Shown here: piece by piece, positions 9,503 to 19,050 of the stretch | Numbering within the stretch: position 1 is the first letter of the stretch | Layout: each line of letters opens with the position of its first letter | DNA from: Jiella soli | GTDB taxonomy: Bacteria; Pseudomonadota; Alphaproteobacteria; Rhizobiales; Rhizobiaceae | Direction of reading: 5' to 3' | DNA: 53,261 bases | Assembly: GCF_020615385.1 (NCBI RefSeq) | Contig: NZ_JAJAVB010000031.1 | Coordinates: forward strand, 1 to 53,261 | Program-made: the position numbers and the translations under genes | Notes under the pieces: model-generated | Database searches by the model: none | Seen by the model: the letters and a program-made list of their open reading frames with translations, nothing else | Told to the model about the DNA's origin: nothing

Positions 9503-10063
9503 CTATTGCATCGCGTCGCAGCGGGTCTCGCCCGTCCGCGATGCCTCGCCGCTGGCAAGGTCGAAGACGGTCTCGGCGGCGATCACCGGTTCCAGCCCGT
9601 TCTCGGTAAAGCTCGAGAAATCGGGGCAGTTCGCCCTGGTTCCCTCTCCGACGCGTTCCCAATAGCTCACGGCTTGCTCGCCAAGTTCGTACCCGGTGAC
9701 CGGAGCGTTCAGGATCGGCTCGCGGCGCTCAAGGTCGTAGACGATGAGCGATTCGGCCGGTCCCGTCGAGGCTGTCAGGGCGAGCTTTGCGCCGACGAGG
9801 CCGAGATACCAGAAAGGCTGGTCGTCATTGCCGCCGATGACGAAGTCGGCGGTCGTGGGATCGAACCGGCAGGTCTTCGTCGCCTTGTCGTTCCGCTTGG
9901 TGACGGTGAAGGTGGTACCCGCCGAATCGGGATTTTCCTGCGCAGCTATCCGAAACTCCTGGCTCTCATAGCAGGCGACATCCTGCGCCGAGGCGCTTGC
10001 CAGGAAACCCGAGAGGCTGAAAGCTGCAGCAAAGGCCAGCGCCACGAAACGCATTCTGCCCAT
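9503..10063 (-). CDS. Predicted secreted protein of unknown function
   Basis: From the ATG at 10063 the product is 186 residues with a signal peptide (MGRMRFVALAFAAAFSLSGFLASASA, cleavage near AQDVACY). The mature part contains four cysteines, suggesting disulfides, and a beta-rich pattern (TTFTVTKRNDKATKTCRF). GAGGAA ten bases upstream supports this start over earlier in-frame codons. It sits between BolA and GrxD genes, though export to the periplasm argues against a direct role in cluster trafficking. I do not recognise the family. Confidence 0.72.
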   Translation of the reverse strand: MGRMRFVALAFAAAFSLSGFLASASAQDVACYESQEFRIAAQENPDSAGTTFTVTKRNDKATKTCRFDPTTADFVIGGNDDQPFWYLGLVGAKLALTASTGPAESLIVYDLERREPILNAPVTGYELGEQAVSYWERVGEGTRANCPDFSSFTENGLEPVIAAETVFDLASGEASRTGETRCDAMQ

Positions 10064-10249
10064 GGAGTGACGTTTCCTCATGAAAGGGAGCGGCGACACG
10101 GGCGGAAAGGCGTCTCGCGCCTGCCGCTGACCTGCGCCTGGGCGGTCGGGTGCCTGAAAGTGCCGCAGGCGGCGCTCGCCTGCAAGAATTCCTTTCGGTT
10201 CGGCCGCCGAGTCCGACACCTCGCTGAGGAGCGTCGAGACGAGTACCTC

Positions 10250-10516
10250 TCACCCGGCTCCGTGACGGCCCGCCCAGCGCTCACGAAGCCGCGCCGCGGC
10301 GGTAGTGCGCGGCGTGCGGCGGATCCTCTTGTTCTTGTGCCGGATCATCCTGGCGATGACCGACGGTCGCTTGGTCCGTCGTGCGGATCGCCGCCGCACG
10401 GCCCGGCTCGTCCGCTGGCGAGTCTCGGGGTGGAATGGCAGCGGGTCCTCGATTCGTCCTTCGGAAACTCCGCCGATCGCATCCTCGATCGCCTTCTCGA
10501 CGACGCCGTACATCAT
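10250..10516 (-). CDS. Small basic hypothetical protein downstream of bolA
   Basis: An 88-codon frame starts nine bases after the bolA stop, with AGGGG six bases before a tandem ATG-ATG. The first 30 residues (MMYGVVEKAIEDAIGGVSEG) look like a helical protein start. The remainder is very Arg-rich (RRRSARRTKRPSVIARMIRHKNKR), which can also arise from non-coding high-GC sequence. Position and ribosome-binding site favour translation coupled to bolA. Composition leaves real doubt, and I know no homologue. Confidence 0.4.
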   Translation of the reverse strand: MMYGVVEKAIEDAIGGVSEGRIEDPLPFHPETRQRTSRAVRRRSARRTKRPSVIARMIRHKNKRIRRTPRTTAAARLRERWAGRHGAG

Positions 10517-10525
10517 GCCCGACCC

Positions 10526-10759
10526 CTATTTCGGCGAGCTGGTCTGCAAAGCCAGAGCATGCAGCTCGCCGCCCATGTTTCCCTGCAACGCCTTATACAC
10601 CATTTGATGCTGTTGCACCCGTGACTTGCCGCGGAAACTCTCGGAGACGATCTCGGCGGCATAGTGGTCGCCATCGCCGGCAAGGTCGCGGATCGTCACG
10701 ACGGCGTCCGGTATGGCGTCCTTGATCAGCTTCTCGATGTCGCGGGCGCTCATGGGCAT
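10526..10759 (-). CDS. BolA-family protein (BolA2/IbaG-like)
   Basis: This 77-residue protein (MPMSARDIEKLIKDAIPDA... FRGKSRVQQHQMVYKAL) has the class II KH-like BolA fold with the conserved histidine in the VQQHQMVYKAL helix, used to bind a shared [2Fe-2S] cluster with a CGFS glutaredoxin. GrxD, the likely partner, is encoded about 1.1 kb downstream on the same strand. The frame is open back to 10921. The ATG at 10759 is chosen because AAGGAG lies ten bases before it and homology starts there. It follows purL in the purine gene run, an arrangement common in Rhizobiales. Confidence 0.92.
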   Translation of the reverse strand: MPMSARDIEKLIKDAIPDAVVTIRDLAGDGDHYAAEIVSESFRGKSRVQQHQMVYKALQGNMGGELHALALQTSSPK

Positions 10760-10859
10760 GGTCTTGTCACTCCTTGGCTCCGGCGCGGGCACGCCGGATT
10801 GCCCGAGATGATAGGGGCGGGGCGGGACCCGATCAATCGCGGCCCCGGAAACGGAGAGG

Positions 10860-13085
10860 TCATGCCGCTGCGGATGGTTCAACGACGGTGCCGGACATAT
10901 AGGCCGGGAACCAGCTCTCATGGGCGACGGTCAGCGCCTGAACCGAGAGGTCGAGCCGATCGAGCACGACGAGGCGGTCGCCGCCGGCCGTACCGAGGCG
11001 CCGTACCGGGACGCCGGCCGCTTGCGCCTGGCTGCCGAGCGCGTCGGCGTCCTCGGCCTTGACCGCAACGACATAGCGGGCCTGATCTTCGCCGAAGAGC
11101 AGGGCATGGGCCGATCCTTTGCCGGCGTCGATTTTTGCGCCGACCCCCGAGGCGATGCACAATTCGGCGACCGTGACGGCAAGGCCGCCATCGGAAAGAT
11201 CGTGGCAGGTGTGCACGAGTCCTAAGCGAATCAGCCCGCGGACGAGGTCGCCGTTGCGCTTTTCCTCGGCAAGATCGACTGTCGGCGGGGCCCCGTCCTC
11301 GCGCTCTTCGAGCGTTGCGAGATAGGCCGAGGCGCCGAGATGGGTTCCGTCGCGGCCGACGAGGAAGAGGATGTCGCCCTCCTTGAGGCTGTCGACGCGG
11401 GCCGTCTTCGTCCGGTCCTCGATCAGCCCGACGCCGCCGATCGTCGGCGTCGGCAGGATCGCCTGGCCTTGCGTCTCGTTGTAGAGCGAGACGTTGCCGG
11501 AGACGATCGGGAAGCCGAGTGCCGTGCAGGCAGCCCCGATGCCTTCCACCGCCTTGACGAACTGGCCCATCAGTTCCGGCCGCTCGGGATTGCCGAAATT
11601 GAGATTGTCGGTCGCGGCCAGCGGCTCGGCGCCGACGGCGGTCAGGTTGCGCCAGCATTCGGCGACGGCCTGGGCACCGCCCTGAAAGGGATCGGCCTCG
11701 CAATAGCGGGGCGTCACGTCCGAGGAAAAGGCGAGCGCCTTCGACGGATGGCCGTCGACTCGCACCACGCCCGCGTCGCCGCCCGGCCGCTGCAGGGAAT
11801 TGCCCTGGATCATCGTGTCGTACTGCTCGAACACCCAGCGCCGCGAACAAAGGTCGGGCGAACCGAGCAGCGATAGGAGCGCGGCGCCATAGTCGCGCGG
11901 CTCGGCGATCTCGCCGGCATGGATGACGCGCGCCGGTTTCGGCTCCAGCCAGGGCCGGTCGTATTCCGGCGCCTCGTCGCCGAGTTCCTTGATCGGCAGG
12001 TTCGCGACCTCGCGGCCCTCCCACATGATGCGGAAGCGCTTGTCGTCGGTGGTCTTGCCGACCACCGCGAAATCGAGGCCCCATTTGACGAAGATCGCCT
12101 CGGCCTCGTCGCGCTTGTCGGGGTTGAGCACCATCAGCATCCGCTCCTGGCTCTCCGACAGCATCATCTCATAGGCGGTCATCTGCGCTTCGCGCACCGG
12201 CACGGTGTCGAGGTCGAGCTCGATGCCGAGATCGCCCTTGGCGCCCATCTCGACCGCCGAGCAGGTGAGGCCCGCCGCGCCCATGTCCTGGATGGCGATG
12301 ACCGCCCCGGTCTGCATGAGTTCGAGGCAAGCCTCCAGCAGGCACTTCTCGGTGAACGGGTCGCCGACCTGCACGGTCGGGCGCTTTTCCTCGATCTTCT
12401 CGTCGAATTCGGCCGAGGCCATGGTGGCGCCGCCGACGCCGTCGCGGCCGGTCTTGGCGCCGAGATAGACGACGGGCAGGCCGACGCCCTTCGCCTCCGA
12501 GTAGAAGATCGCATCGGTCTTCGCGAGTCCGGCCGCGAAGGCGTTGACCAGGCAGTTGCCGTTGTAGCGCTTGTGGAAATTGACTTCGCCGCCGACGGTG
12601 GGGACACCGAAGGAATTGCCGTAGCCGCCGACGCCGGCGACGACGCCCGCAACCAGATGCCGGGTTTTCGGATGGTCGGGCGCGCCGAAGCGCAGGGCGT
12701 TCATCGCCGCGATCGGTCGCGCGCCCATGGTGAAGACGTCGCGCAAGATGCCGCCGACGCCGGTCGCCGCACCCTGATAGGGCTCGATATAGGAGGGGTG
12801 ATTGTGGCTCTCCATCTTGAAGACCACGCAGAGCCCGTCGCCGATGTCGACGACGCCGGCGTTCTCGCCCGGGCCCTGGATCACCCTCTCGCCCTTGGTC
12901 GGCAGGGTGCGCAGCCACCGCTTCGACGACTTGTAGGAACAGTGCTCGTTCCACATGGCCGAGAAGATGCCAAGTTCGGTCAGTGTCGGCTCCCGGCCGA
13001 TGAGATCCTTGACGCGCTCGTATTCGTCGGGCTTCAGCCCGTGCGACGCGACGAGGTCAGGCGTGATGGCGGGCTCGGCAGTCAT
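10860..13085 (-). CDS. purL: Phosphoribosylformylglycinamidine synthase subunit PurL
   Basis: The 741-residue small-type PurL is the ATP-dependent synthase subunit that works with PurS and PurQ to turn FGAR into FGAM in de novo purine synthesis. Diagnostic stretches are [18 protein letters not shown] near residue 45, the [10 protein letters not shown] block, [16 protein letters not shown], and the glycine-rich repeats of two AIR-synthase-like domains in the C-terminal half. Length is normal for the three-subunit system. It is the fourth purine gene of the minus-strand series but is separated from purQ by two lipoprotein genes. Confidence 0.98.
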   Translation of the reverse strand: MTAEPAITPDLVASHGLKPDEYERVKDLIGREPTLTELGIFSAMWNEHCSYKSSKRWLRTLPTKGERVIQGPGENAGVVDIGDGLCVVFKMESHNHPSYIEPYQGAATGVGGILRDVFTMGARPIAAMNALRFGAPDHPKTRHLVAGVVAGVGGYGNSFGVPTVGGEVNFHKRYNGNCLVNAFAAGLAKTDAIFYSEAKGVGLPVVYLGAKTGRDGVGGATMASAEFDEKIEEKRPTVQVGDPFTEKCLLEACLELMQTGAVIAIQDMGAAGLTCSAVEMGAKGDLGIELDLDTVPVREAQMTAYEMMLSESQERMLMVLNPDKRDEAEAIFVKWGLDFAVVGKTTDDKRFRIMWEGREVANLPIKELGDEAPEYDRPWLEPKPARVIHAGEIAEPRDYGAALLSLLGSPDLCSRRWVFEQYDTMIQGNSLQRPGGDAGVVRVDGHPSKALAFSSDVTPRYCEADPFQGGAQAVAECWRNLTAVGAEPLAATDNLNFGNPERPELMGQFVKAVEGIGAACTALGFPIVSGNVSLYNETQGQAILPTPTIGGVGLIEDRTKTARVDSLKEGDILFLVGRDGTHLGASAYLATLEEREDGAPPTVDLAEEKRNGDLVRGLIRLGLVHTCHDLSDGGLAVTVAELCIASGVGAKIDAGKGSAHALLFGEDQARYVVAVKAEDADALGSQAQAAGVPVRRLGTAGGDRLVVLDRLDLSVQALTVAHESWFPAYMSGTVVEPSAAA

Positions 13086-13165
13086 GGTGGGCGTCCTGAT
13101 CGTCCGGATTGATCAATTTGCGTGTTAACATCGCTGGCCGATGCGACAAAGCCCTGGTTCCGGCT

Positions 13166-13789
13166 TCAGCCGCGTGTCAGGCCGACGAAGGACAGGGCCG
13201 CCACACGGCACGCCTTCGTATCCGCCGCCCGCCGCATGACCGGCGTGTCGTCGTCGACCTGGCTGATCGCCTCGCCATGGAGGCGCCGCGACAGGAGGAT
13301 CAGCGCGTAGTCATAGCCGCCCTTGGCCGCTGGCGAGCGGATGCAGATGCCGTAGCCCTCCGCCGCGCCAACTGGCAGAAACGTCGTCGCCCGTTCTGCG
13401 CGGCGCCGCCGGAAGACGGCCGCAGCCGTGTCCCGCGCATAGGCGATCTCGGCCGAATCGAGCGGTTCTGCTGAGGCAGGGCGGGGCGCCGGCTCGCGGG
13501 CCGCGGCGAGCTCCAATGTGGCGGCTGACGCATCGCCGCCCGTGCGCAGCGCCGCCCGCGTCGATCCGGCTCCCTGAAACCCGGGATCTACAGTTGCGGC
13601 GCCGAGGGGAGCAGGGCGGGCGGCGGCGCGGTCCTTCGCAGAAGGCATATCCGCAGACGGGGAGAAGCTCGCACCCGGTGCAGGCTGCACACCGCCGACG
13701 AACTCGTTGTCGGCCACGCTGGCGCATGCGCCGAGGGTGGCGCCGGCGAGAAAGGCGGCCCAAACGGCCGACACCGGGCGACGTCTCAT
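13166..13789 (-). CDS. Predicted lipoprotein (second of a pair inside the pur cluster)
   Basis: The 207-residue product begins MRRRPVSAVWAAFLAGATLGAC with a lipobox-like Ala-Thr-Leu-Gly-Ala-Cys. A long Ala/Pro-rich low-complexity region (about 30-115) follows, then a compact domain from AEIAYARDTAAAVFRRRRAE to the end with cysteines at ICIRS and KACRV. The start ATG lies one base past the stop of the upstream lipoprotein, so the two are probably co-translated. Both are flanked by purine genes on the same strand. I cannot assign a function; a cell-envelope role is inferred from the lipobox. Confidence 0.8.
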   Translation of the reverse strand: MRRRPVSAVWAAFLAGATLGACASVADNEFVGGVQPAPGASFSPSADMPSAKDRAAARPAPLGAATVDPGFQGAGSTRAALRTGGDASAATLELAAAREPAPRPASAEPLDSAEIAYARDTAAAVFRRRRAERATTFLPVGAAEGYGICIRSPAAKGGYDYALILLSRRLHGEAISQVDDDTPVMRRAADTKACRVAALSFVGLTRG

Positions 13790-13790
13790 C

Positions 13791-14204
13791 TCAGGCCGAA
13801 CAGGAATCGTCGCCGGTCCGCCAGCGATCGAGATCGGCGCCGATGCGGCCGGAGACCGGTTCGCCCATCAGCGGCCCGTAGGCGGCGACATCCGACGAAC
13901 CCCTGCGGCCCTCGACGACGAGGAGCGGGCGCGCCTCAACCTTGCCGCGCGGCACCAGAAGGAAGCGGGGTCGGCCGGAATAGGACGAGAGTTCAGGCGC
14001 GAGCGTGTAGGCGGAAAAGGCCGGATCCTTCGACTTGAACCAGCAGCGATTGGCGTTGAGCGTCAGCCGCTCCATGCGGTCGAGACCGGTATCGGCGCCG
14101 GCCGGAGCCCGTCCGACAGGCGTGCTCGTCCCACATCCGCCTGATATCAGCAGGAAGAGGGCCAGCGAAGCCCCGGCGGCGCGGCCGGCGATCTTGTGGC
14201 TCAC
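13791..14204 (-). CDS. Predicted lipoprotein (first of a pair inside the pur cluster)
   Basis: This 137-residue protein starts at a GTG whose GTGA overlaps the purQ stop. A signal sequence ends in the lipobox LISGGC, followed by a short linker. The globular part reads [42 protein letters not shown], close to uncharacterised proteobacterial lipoproteins whose domain carries a Cys-Trp-Phe core. A terminal GDDSCSA may form a disulfide with that cysteine. The overlap with purQ implies translation from the purine mRNA. Function unknown. Confidence 0.82.
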   Translation of the reverse strand: MSHKIAGRAAGASLALFLLISGGCGTSTPVGRAPAGADTGLDRMERLTLNANRCWFKSKDPAFSAYTLAPELSSYSGRPRFLLVPRGKVEARPLLVVEGRRGSSDVAAYGPLMGEPVSGRIGADLDRWRTGDDSCSA

Positions 14205-14881
14205 GCGGCAAGACCGGTGTGAAGGCCGAGCGCGCTTTCGAAGATGCCGCGCCCGTCGGTGCCGCCATGCTCCGGCTCGATCAGATTTTCCGGATGCGGC
14301 ATCATGCCGAGGACGTTCCCCGCCCCGTTGACGATACCGGCGATGTCGCGCATGGCGCCGTTCGGATTGGTGCCTGCGGTGTAGCGGAAGACGATCTGGT
14401 CGTTGTCTTCCATGCGCGCGAGCGTCTCGTCGTCAGCGAAGTAGTTGCCGTCGTGGTGCGCGACCGGGCAGCGGATCACCTGACCGGCGGTGTAGGCCGA
14501 GGTGAAGCGCGTCGCGGCGTTGACGACTTCGAGCTTCACCTCCCGGCAGACGAAGCGTAGCGAGGCGTTGCGCATCAATGCGCCGGGCAGGAGCCCTGCC
14601 TCGCAGAGGATCTGGAAGCCGTTGCAGACGCCGAGTACAGGCACGCCCCTGGCCGCGGCGTCGGCCACCGCGCGCATGACAGGCGCGCGGGCGGCGATCG
14701 CACCGGCCCTCAGATAGTCGCCATAGGAGAAGCCGCCGGGAACGACGAGAAGGTCGACCTCGGGCAAGGCGGTCTCGGTCTGCCACACGGTCTGCGGCGC
14801 CCGGCCGGCGATCTTGGTCAGCGCCGCGATCATGTCGCGGTCGCGGTTGAGGCCGGGCAGGAGGACGACGGCGGTCTTCAT
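14201..14881 (-). CDS. purQ: Phosphoribosylformylglycinamidine synthase subunit PurQ
   Basis: PurQ is the class I glutamine amidotransferase subunit that feeds ammonia to PurL. In the 226-residue protein the nucleophile cysteine is in GVCNGFQIL, the glycine strand is [17 protein letters not shown], and the His/Glu pair is in [15 protein letters not shown]. The N-terminus [17 protein letters not shown] is normal. It follows purS by nine bases and overlaps the GTG of a lipoprotein gene at its 3' end. Confidence 0.97.
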   Translation of the reverse strand: MKTAVVLLPGLNRDRDMIAALTKIAGRAPQTVWQTETALPEVDLLVVPGGFSYGDYLRAGAIAARAPVMRAVADAAARGVPVLGVCNGFQILCEAGLLPGALMRNASLRFVCREVKLEVVNAATRFTSAYTAGQVIRCPVAHHDGNYFADDETLARMEDNDQIVFRYTAGTNPNGAMRDIAGIVNGAGNVLGMMPHPENLIEPEHGGTDGRGIFESALGLHTGLAA

Positions 14882-14890
14882 CGGTGGTCC

Positions 14891-15133
14891 TCAGGCGAAC
14901 TCGATGGAGTAGTTCTCGATCACGGTATTGGCGAGGAGCTGCTCGCACATGTCCGACAGGCGAGTCCGCGCTCCCTCGGCGTCGTCGGCTTCGAGCGTGA
15001 TGTCGAACACCTTGCCCTGACGCACCTGGCCGACCCCGTCGAAGCCGAGATTGCCGAGCGCTCCTTCGATCGCCTTGCCCTGCGGGTCGAGGACGCCGGT
15101 CTTCAGCGTGACGATGATGCGGGCCTTGATCAT
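14891..15133 (-). CDS. purS: Phosphoribosylformylglycinamidine synthase subunit PurS
   Basis: PurS (80 residues) is the small structural subunit that holds PurL and PurQ together in the FGAM synthase complex. The sequence has the usual pattern of ARIIVTLKTGVLDPQGKAIEGAL followed by VRQGKVFDITLE, with a Cys-Glu-Gln-Leu-Leu-Ala-Asn-Thr-Val-Ile-Glu-Asn-Tyr tail. AGAGGACAC before the ATG is a good ribosome-binding site. It lies nine bases before purQ and about 110 bases after purC. Confidence 0.97.
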   Translation of the reverse strand: MIKARIIVTLKTGVLDPQGKAIEGALGNLGFDGVGQVRQGKVFDITLEADDAEGARTRLSDMCEQLLANTVIENYSIEFA

Positions 15134-15242
15134 GTGTCCTCTGCGCGCGGTTTCGTCGGCCTTTGCGGCGGACGGATCTGGCGGTCCCTGGAATAGATCA
15201 GTCTCAGTGCCGGCACCGGCTGCTTGGCGGTCCTGCGCCGCT

Positions 15243-16007
15243 TCACTTGACCAGTACCGGCCCGGAAGGGCGGGGCGGCTCGTTCTCGTTCATGATGCCG
15301 AGCCGGCGCGCGACCTCCTGATAGGCTTCGACGAGGCCGCCCATGTCGCGGCGGAAGCGGTCCTTGTCCAGCTTGTCGTTCGTCTGGACGTCCCAGAGCC
15401 GGCAGGAATCAGGCGAGATCTCGTCGGCGACGACGATGCGCATCATGTCGCCCTCGAAGAGCCTGCCGGTCTCGATCTTGAAGTCGACCAGCTGAATCCC
15501 GACGCCGAGGAAGAGACCGGAGAGGAAATCGTTGACCCTGATGGCGAGGGCCATGATGTCGTCGATCTCCTGCGGGCTCGCCCAGCCGAAGGCCGTGATA
15601 TGTTCTTCGGAGACCAGCGGATCGTCGAGCGCGTCGGCCTTGTAGTAGAACTCGATGATCGAGCGCGGCAGCACCGTGCCTTCCTCGATACCCAGACGCT
15701 TTGCGAGGGAGCCGGCGGCAACATTGCGCACCACGACTTCCAGCGGAATGATCTCGACTTCCTTGATCAACTGCTCGCGCATGTTGAGGCGGCGGATGAA
15801 GTGCGTCGGAATACCCATCCGGTTGAGATGGGAAAAGATATACTCAGAAATCCTGTTGTTCAGGACGCCTTTGCCGTCGACGATCTCATGCTTCTTTTTA
15901 TTGAAGGCGGTCGCGTCGTCCTTGAAGAACTGGACCAGCGTACCGGGCTCCGGGCCTTCATAAAGAATCTTGCCCTTGCCTTCATAGATACGGCGGCGAC
16001 GTGTCAT
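15243..16007 (-). CDS. purC: SAICAR synthetase PurC
   Basis: PurC condenses CAIR with aspartate using ATP. From the ATG at 16007 the protein is 254 residues, the standard length, and starts [19 protein letters not shown]. Other landmarks are FKDDATAFN, the HFIRRL and [17 protein letters not shown] blocks, and [10 protein letters not shown]. An in-frame TTG 48 bases earlier is less likely. It is the first of the minus-strand purine genes and diverges from the DUF1476 gene, an arrangement common in Rhizobiales. Confidence 0.97.
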   Translation of the reverse strand: MTRRRRIYEGKGKILYEGPEPGTLVQFFKDDATAFNKKKHEIVDGKGVLNNRISEYIFSHLNRMGIPTHFIRRLNMREQLIKEVEIIPLEVVVRNVAAGSLAKRLGIEEGTVLPRSIIEFYYKADALDDPLVSEEHITAFGWASPQEIDDIMALAIRVNDFLSGLFLGVGIQLVDFKIETGRLFEGDMMRIVVADEISPDSCRLWDVQTNDKLDKDRFRRDMGGLVEAYQEVARRLGIMNENEPPRPSGPVLVK

Positions 16008-16256
16008 TATGGTTACTCTATCGTAAAGCGTGCGCCTTAGAGGATTCGGGCGCAAAAACGGCGACGGATCGAGCGGGTGAATAGACCAAATCGCCCATCA
16101 TCACAATCGGCAGACCTGTGAGGTCGTGCGCGCGGGAGAGGATATCAAGAGCTTTTCGCGCGGCCACGATGGATCGCGGCTTCAAAAACGGCGCCGATGA
16201 CCGTATGTCAACCGCAGGCCCGCAGAGCGGGCAACGAGAGCCAAGGGGAGCCGATC

Positions 16257-16574
16257 ATGTCCTTCACCGATCGCGAGCGAGATTTCGAAGCCCGCTTCGT
16301 CCACGATCAGGAACTGCGGTTCCGCATCGAGGCGCGGCGCAACAAGCTCATCGGGCTCTGGGCCGCCGAAAAGCTCGGCAAGAGCGGCGACGACGCCGAG
16401 GCCTATGCGCAGCAGGTCATCCACGTCGCCTTCCAGGCGCCGGGGGACGAAGGCATCGTCAACAAGATCCTCGGCGATTTCGATGCCGCGGGCGTCGATC
16501 AGTCGGACCACCAGATCCGGCGCCATCTGACGGAGTTCCTGGCAGAAGCCGAAACCCAGATCCGCGCCGCGTGA
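16257..16574 (+). CDS. DUF1476 protein, homologue of the F1-ATPase zeta inhibitor subunit
   Basis: The 105-residue protein (MSFTDRERDFEARFVHDQELRFRIEARRNKLIGLWAAEKLG...) is a four-helix DUF1476 protein. In Paracoccus denitrificans this family includes the zeta subunit, whose N-terminal segment inhibits ATP hydrolysis by F1FO-ATP synthase; the role in other Alphaproteobacteria is weaker or unclear. AAGGGGAG lies just upstream of the ATG at 16257, excluding the longer frame. The gene is divergent from purC and its stop is near or overlaps the start of the aldolase gene. Confidence 0.9.
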   Translation: MSFTDRERDFEARFVHDQELRFRIEARRNKLIGLWAAEKLGKSGDDAEAYAQQVIHVAFQAPGDEGIVNKILGDFDAAGVDQSDHQIRRHLTEFLAEAETQIRAA

Positions 16575-16582
16575 GCCGAATC

Positions 16583-17353
16583 ATGGGGCTTCCGCCGCTG
16601 CGCCAGCGCCTCATGACGGGCGCTCCGGTGTCTTCGTCCTGGATCGGCGGGACCGACCCGCTGATCCACGAGGCATTTCTGAGGGCCGATTTCGACGCCA
16701 TCACCTTCGACGTCCAGCACGGGCTACTCGACGAGGTGAGCCTGAAGCTCGGCATCGAACGGGCGGCGCTGCTCGGCAAGCCGTCGCTGGTTCGCCTGCC
16801 CATCGAGGACCGGGCGCTTGCCGCCCGGACGCTCGACTGGGGCGCGTCGGGCGTCATTCTGCCCATGGTCGAAAGCGTCGGTGACGCCGAACGACTCGTT
16901 GCGGCGACCAAATATCCGCCGCTTGGTCAGCGTTCCTACGGGCCGACGCGCACGGCGGTCCTGCACGGCTATGAGGATCGCGACGATTATGCCCGGGACG
17001 CGCGGAACGAGACCTTCGCCTTCGCGATGATCGAGACCGCGGCCGCCCTGGCCGCGCTCGATTCGATCCTCGCGATCGACGGGCTCGACGGCGTCTTCGT
17101 CGGACCGTCCGATCTCTCCATCGCCCTGTCCGGCGATGGAACCCGCTCTCCCAGAGGGGAGAAGGCGGAAACCGCGGTCAGGACGGTGGCGGATGCCGCC
17201 AAGGCGGCGGGCAAGGTCTCCGCGATCTATGCCGCGACGCCGCAGGACGCGGCGCATTACCGCGAGCTCGGCTTCCGGCTGATCTGCACCGGGTCCGATC
17301 TCGGTACGATCGAGGCCGCGGCGAATGCTCTGGCGAAGGCGGTGCGGGGCTGA
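16583..17353 (+). CDS. HpcH/HpaI-family aldolase/citrate lyase
   Basis: The 256-residue protein belongs to the class II pyruvate/oxaloacetate aldolases (4-hydroxy-2-oxoheptanedioate aldolase group). Visible signatures are DAITFDVQHGLLDE, where the motif is usually Asp-x-Glu-His-Gly but here Gln replaces Glu, the VRLP strand, WGASGVILPMVESVGDAE, the YGPTRT loop with Arg, FAMIETAAAL with the metal-ligand Glu, and VFVGPSDLSIALSG with the ligand Asp. The natural substrate is unknown. A GTG at 16571 overlapping the upstream stop is an alternative start. Confidence 0.88.
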   Translation: MGLPPLRQRLMTGAPVSSSWIGGTDPLIHEAFLRADFDAITFDVQHGLLDEVSLKLGIERAALLGKPSLVRLPIEDRALAARTLDWGASGVILPMVESVGDAERLVAATKYPPLGQRSYGPTRTAVLHGYEDRDDYARDARNETFAFAMIETAAALAALDSILAIDGLDGVFVGPSDLSIALSGDGTRSPRGEKAETAVRTVADAAKAAGKVSAIYAATPQDAAHYRELGFRLICTGSDLGTIEAAANALAKAVRG

Positions 17354-17508
17354 GGGATACGAGGGAGCGCGTGGATCAACGTCCCGCGCTCTTTGTCCTA
17401 CAGTCTGCAGGCCTTGCGAAAGGCGGCGACGCGCGGCCGAGGCCGCTGCCCGAAAGTCGCGAGCGACTCCTCGGGCAAGCACCCGTCACATGGATTGCTG
17501 CCAGAGCG

Positions 17509-18069
17509 TCAGCTGCCGGCGGGCAGACGGCTCATGAATTTGCCGAATGTGAGGAGCCCCTCCGGCCACGGGCCATGACCCGAATCGGCGTTGATGTGAC
17601 CGGCTTCGCCCGCGTCGATGAAGAGCGATCCCCATGCGCCGGCAATGTCCTCCGCTGCCGCGAAGGAGGAGAACATATCGTTGCGGCTGGCGACGAGGAG
17701 GCTCGGAAACGGCAGCGGGTCGCGCGGATAGGGTCCGAAGGTCATCAGGTGCTTCGGCCGGATCGACGAGTTCTCGACATCGGGTGGTGCGACGAAGAAC
17801 GCGCCGGATACCGGCTTTTGGAAGCCGGGGATCGCCTGCACCGCGGCTGCCACGCCGAGCGAATGGGCGACGATGACGACCGGCCGCGTGGAGGCGTTGA
17901 CCGCTGCGGCGATCGACTGTGTCCAATCCTCTCGGACCGGCTTCGTCCACTCGGCCTGTGCGACGCGGCGGGCCGTCGAGAGCTTTCTCTCCCAACGGGT
18001 CTGCCAGTGGTTTTCGGGGGAGCCCTTGTAGCCGGGCACGATGAGGATGTCGGCTTCTGCAACGCGCAT
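17509..18069 (-). CDS. RBBP9/YdeN-family alpha/beta hydrolase
   Basis: This 186-residue protein has the compact hydrolase fold of RBBP9/YdeN: ILIVPGYKGSPENHWQTRWE at the N-terminus, the nucleophile elbow VAHSLGVAAAVQ (Ser in His-Ser-Leu-Gly), an acid in VASRNDMFSSF and the catalytic His in GEAGHINADSGHGPWPEG. Members are serine hydrolases with unclear physiological substrates. The frame also allows a TTG start at 18099 with GAGG upstream. I use the ATG because family members begin close to it. It lies just downstream of the N-acetyltransferase gene. Confidence 0.9.
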   Translation of the reverse strand: MRVAEADILIVPGYKGSPENHWQTRWERKLSTARRVAQAEWTKPVREDWTQSIAAAVNASTRPVVIVAHSLGVAAAVQAIPGFQKPVSGAFFVAPPDVENSSIRPKHLMTFGPYPRDPLPFPSLLVASRNDMFSSFAAAEDIAGAWGSLFIDAGEAGHINADSGHGPWPEGLLTFGKFMSRLPAGS

Positions 18070-18123
18070 GACAGGCAGATGCGGATGGCGTGCGGCCAAG
18101 TCAACCTCGCGCGGCGACTTCCG

Positions 18124-18972
18124 TTACCACTCTCCCAATGCGGGGGCGATCGCCGCGTCCCATTCGGCTACCACGGGAAGCCGGAACTGGTCCGCCAGCG
18201 TCTCCATGACCTCGCCGGCGGTCAGATGCCTCACCTCGAACTCGCCGTCGCTCCGGCGCAGGCTGAAGCGGTTCCCGGCCAGCGTATAGCGGACGTCGCC
18301 GTCGAGCCGGGCGGCCATCAGGAGATTGCGGAAGGACGACGTCGGATGGGTGGCGACGAACCAGTTGGCGAGGGTGAGATCGGCCGGATGGCAGCGCAGC
18401 GGCAGGATCTCGTAGAGCGGCAGCCAGGCGTCGCCGGTGGCCCGTTCCACGACCCGGCCGTCCGCCAGGGCGCGAATGCGGAAGACGCCGCCGCGCGTTT
18501 CCTGCGGGTCGTCGCCGAGGAGCCGCAGCGGCTGGTTCGGCATCGGGCCGCCGAAGCCGACATCGGCTAGGTAGCTTTCGCCGTCGATGCTGACGACGAG
18601 CACGGCATGCGTCGCGGGTGGTACAGGGCCTTCGAAGCCGGTCCGCAGCCGCACCCGCGCCAGGAAGGTCTCGACCGCAAAGCCGGAGGCCTCAAGCATG
18701 CGCCGGAAGAGGCTTGCATGTTCGAAGCAGTAGCCGCCCCGCCGGTTCGTGACGAGTTTCAGATCGACGGCCGACGGGGCGAGGTCGGGAACGCCGCCGA
18801 GAAGCACGTCGATCGCCTCGAAGGGAATCGCGGCCATGTGGCGCTCCATCAGCCTCGTCAGTCCCGGCAGCGTAGGCGCGACCGGATCCTCGACACCGAT
18901 CCGCGTCAGATAGGCCGCGTGGTCGAAGCCGGAGATCGATGTGTCGGGGAAGGAACGCGTTGCGGCGGTCAT
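18124..18972 (-). CDS. nat: Arylamine N-acetyltransferase
   Basis: NAT enzymes transfer acetyl groups from acetyl-CoA to aromatic amines and hydrazines. The catalytic triad is visible: Cys82 in RRGGYCFEHASLF, His122 in THAVLVV and Asp137 in LADVGFGG. Length (282 residues) and the order of domains match the family. An upstream extension to 19035 is possible, but the ATG at 18972 is where similarity begins; there is no strong ribosome-binding site. The downstream hydrolase gene starts about 55 bases after its stop, so the two may be co-transcribed. Confidence 0.93.
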   Translation of the reverse strand: MTAATRSFPDTSISGFDHAAYLTRIGVEDPVAPTLPGLTRLMERHMAAIPFEAIDVLLGGVPDLAPSAVDLKLVTNRRGGYCFEHASLFRRMLEASGFAVETFLARVRLRTGFEGPVPPATHAVLVVSIDGESYLADVGFGGPMPNQPLRLLGDDPQETRGGVFRIRALADGRVVERATGDAWLPLYEILPLRCHPADLTLANWFVATHPTSSFRNLLMAARLDGDVRYTLAGNRFSLRRSDGEFEVRHLTAGEVMETLADQFRLPVVAEWDAAIAPALGEW

Positions 18973-19050
18973 GGCCCGCGATTGTGTCGTCGCCACAGCC
19001 GCGACGCAAGCGGAGGGGCGCCGGTCCTGCCGCACCTCGTGTCCGAAGGG

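Noticed and set aside
11919-13112. 397-codon plus-strand frame
   Set aside because: Antisense to purL and made of His/Asp/Gly/Arg-rich repeats of codon-complement type.
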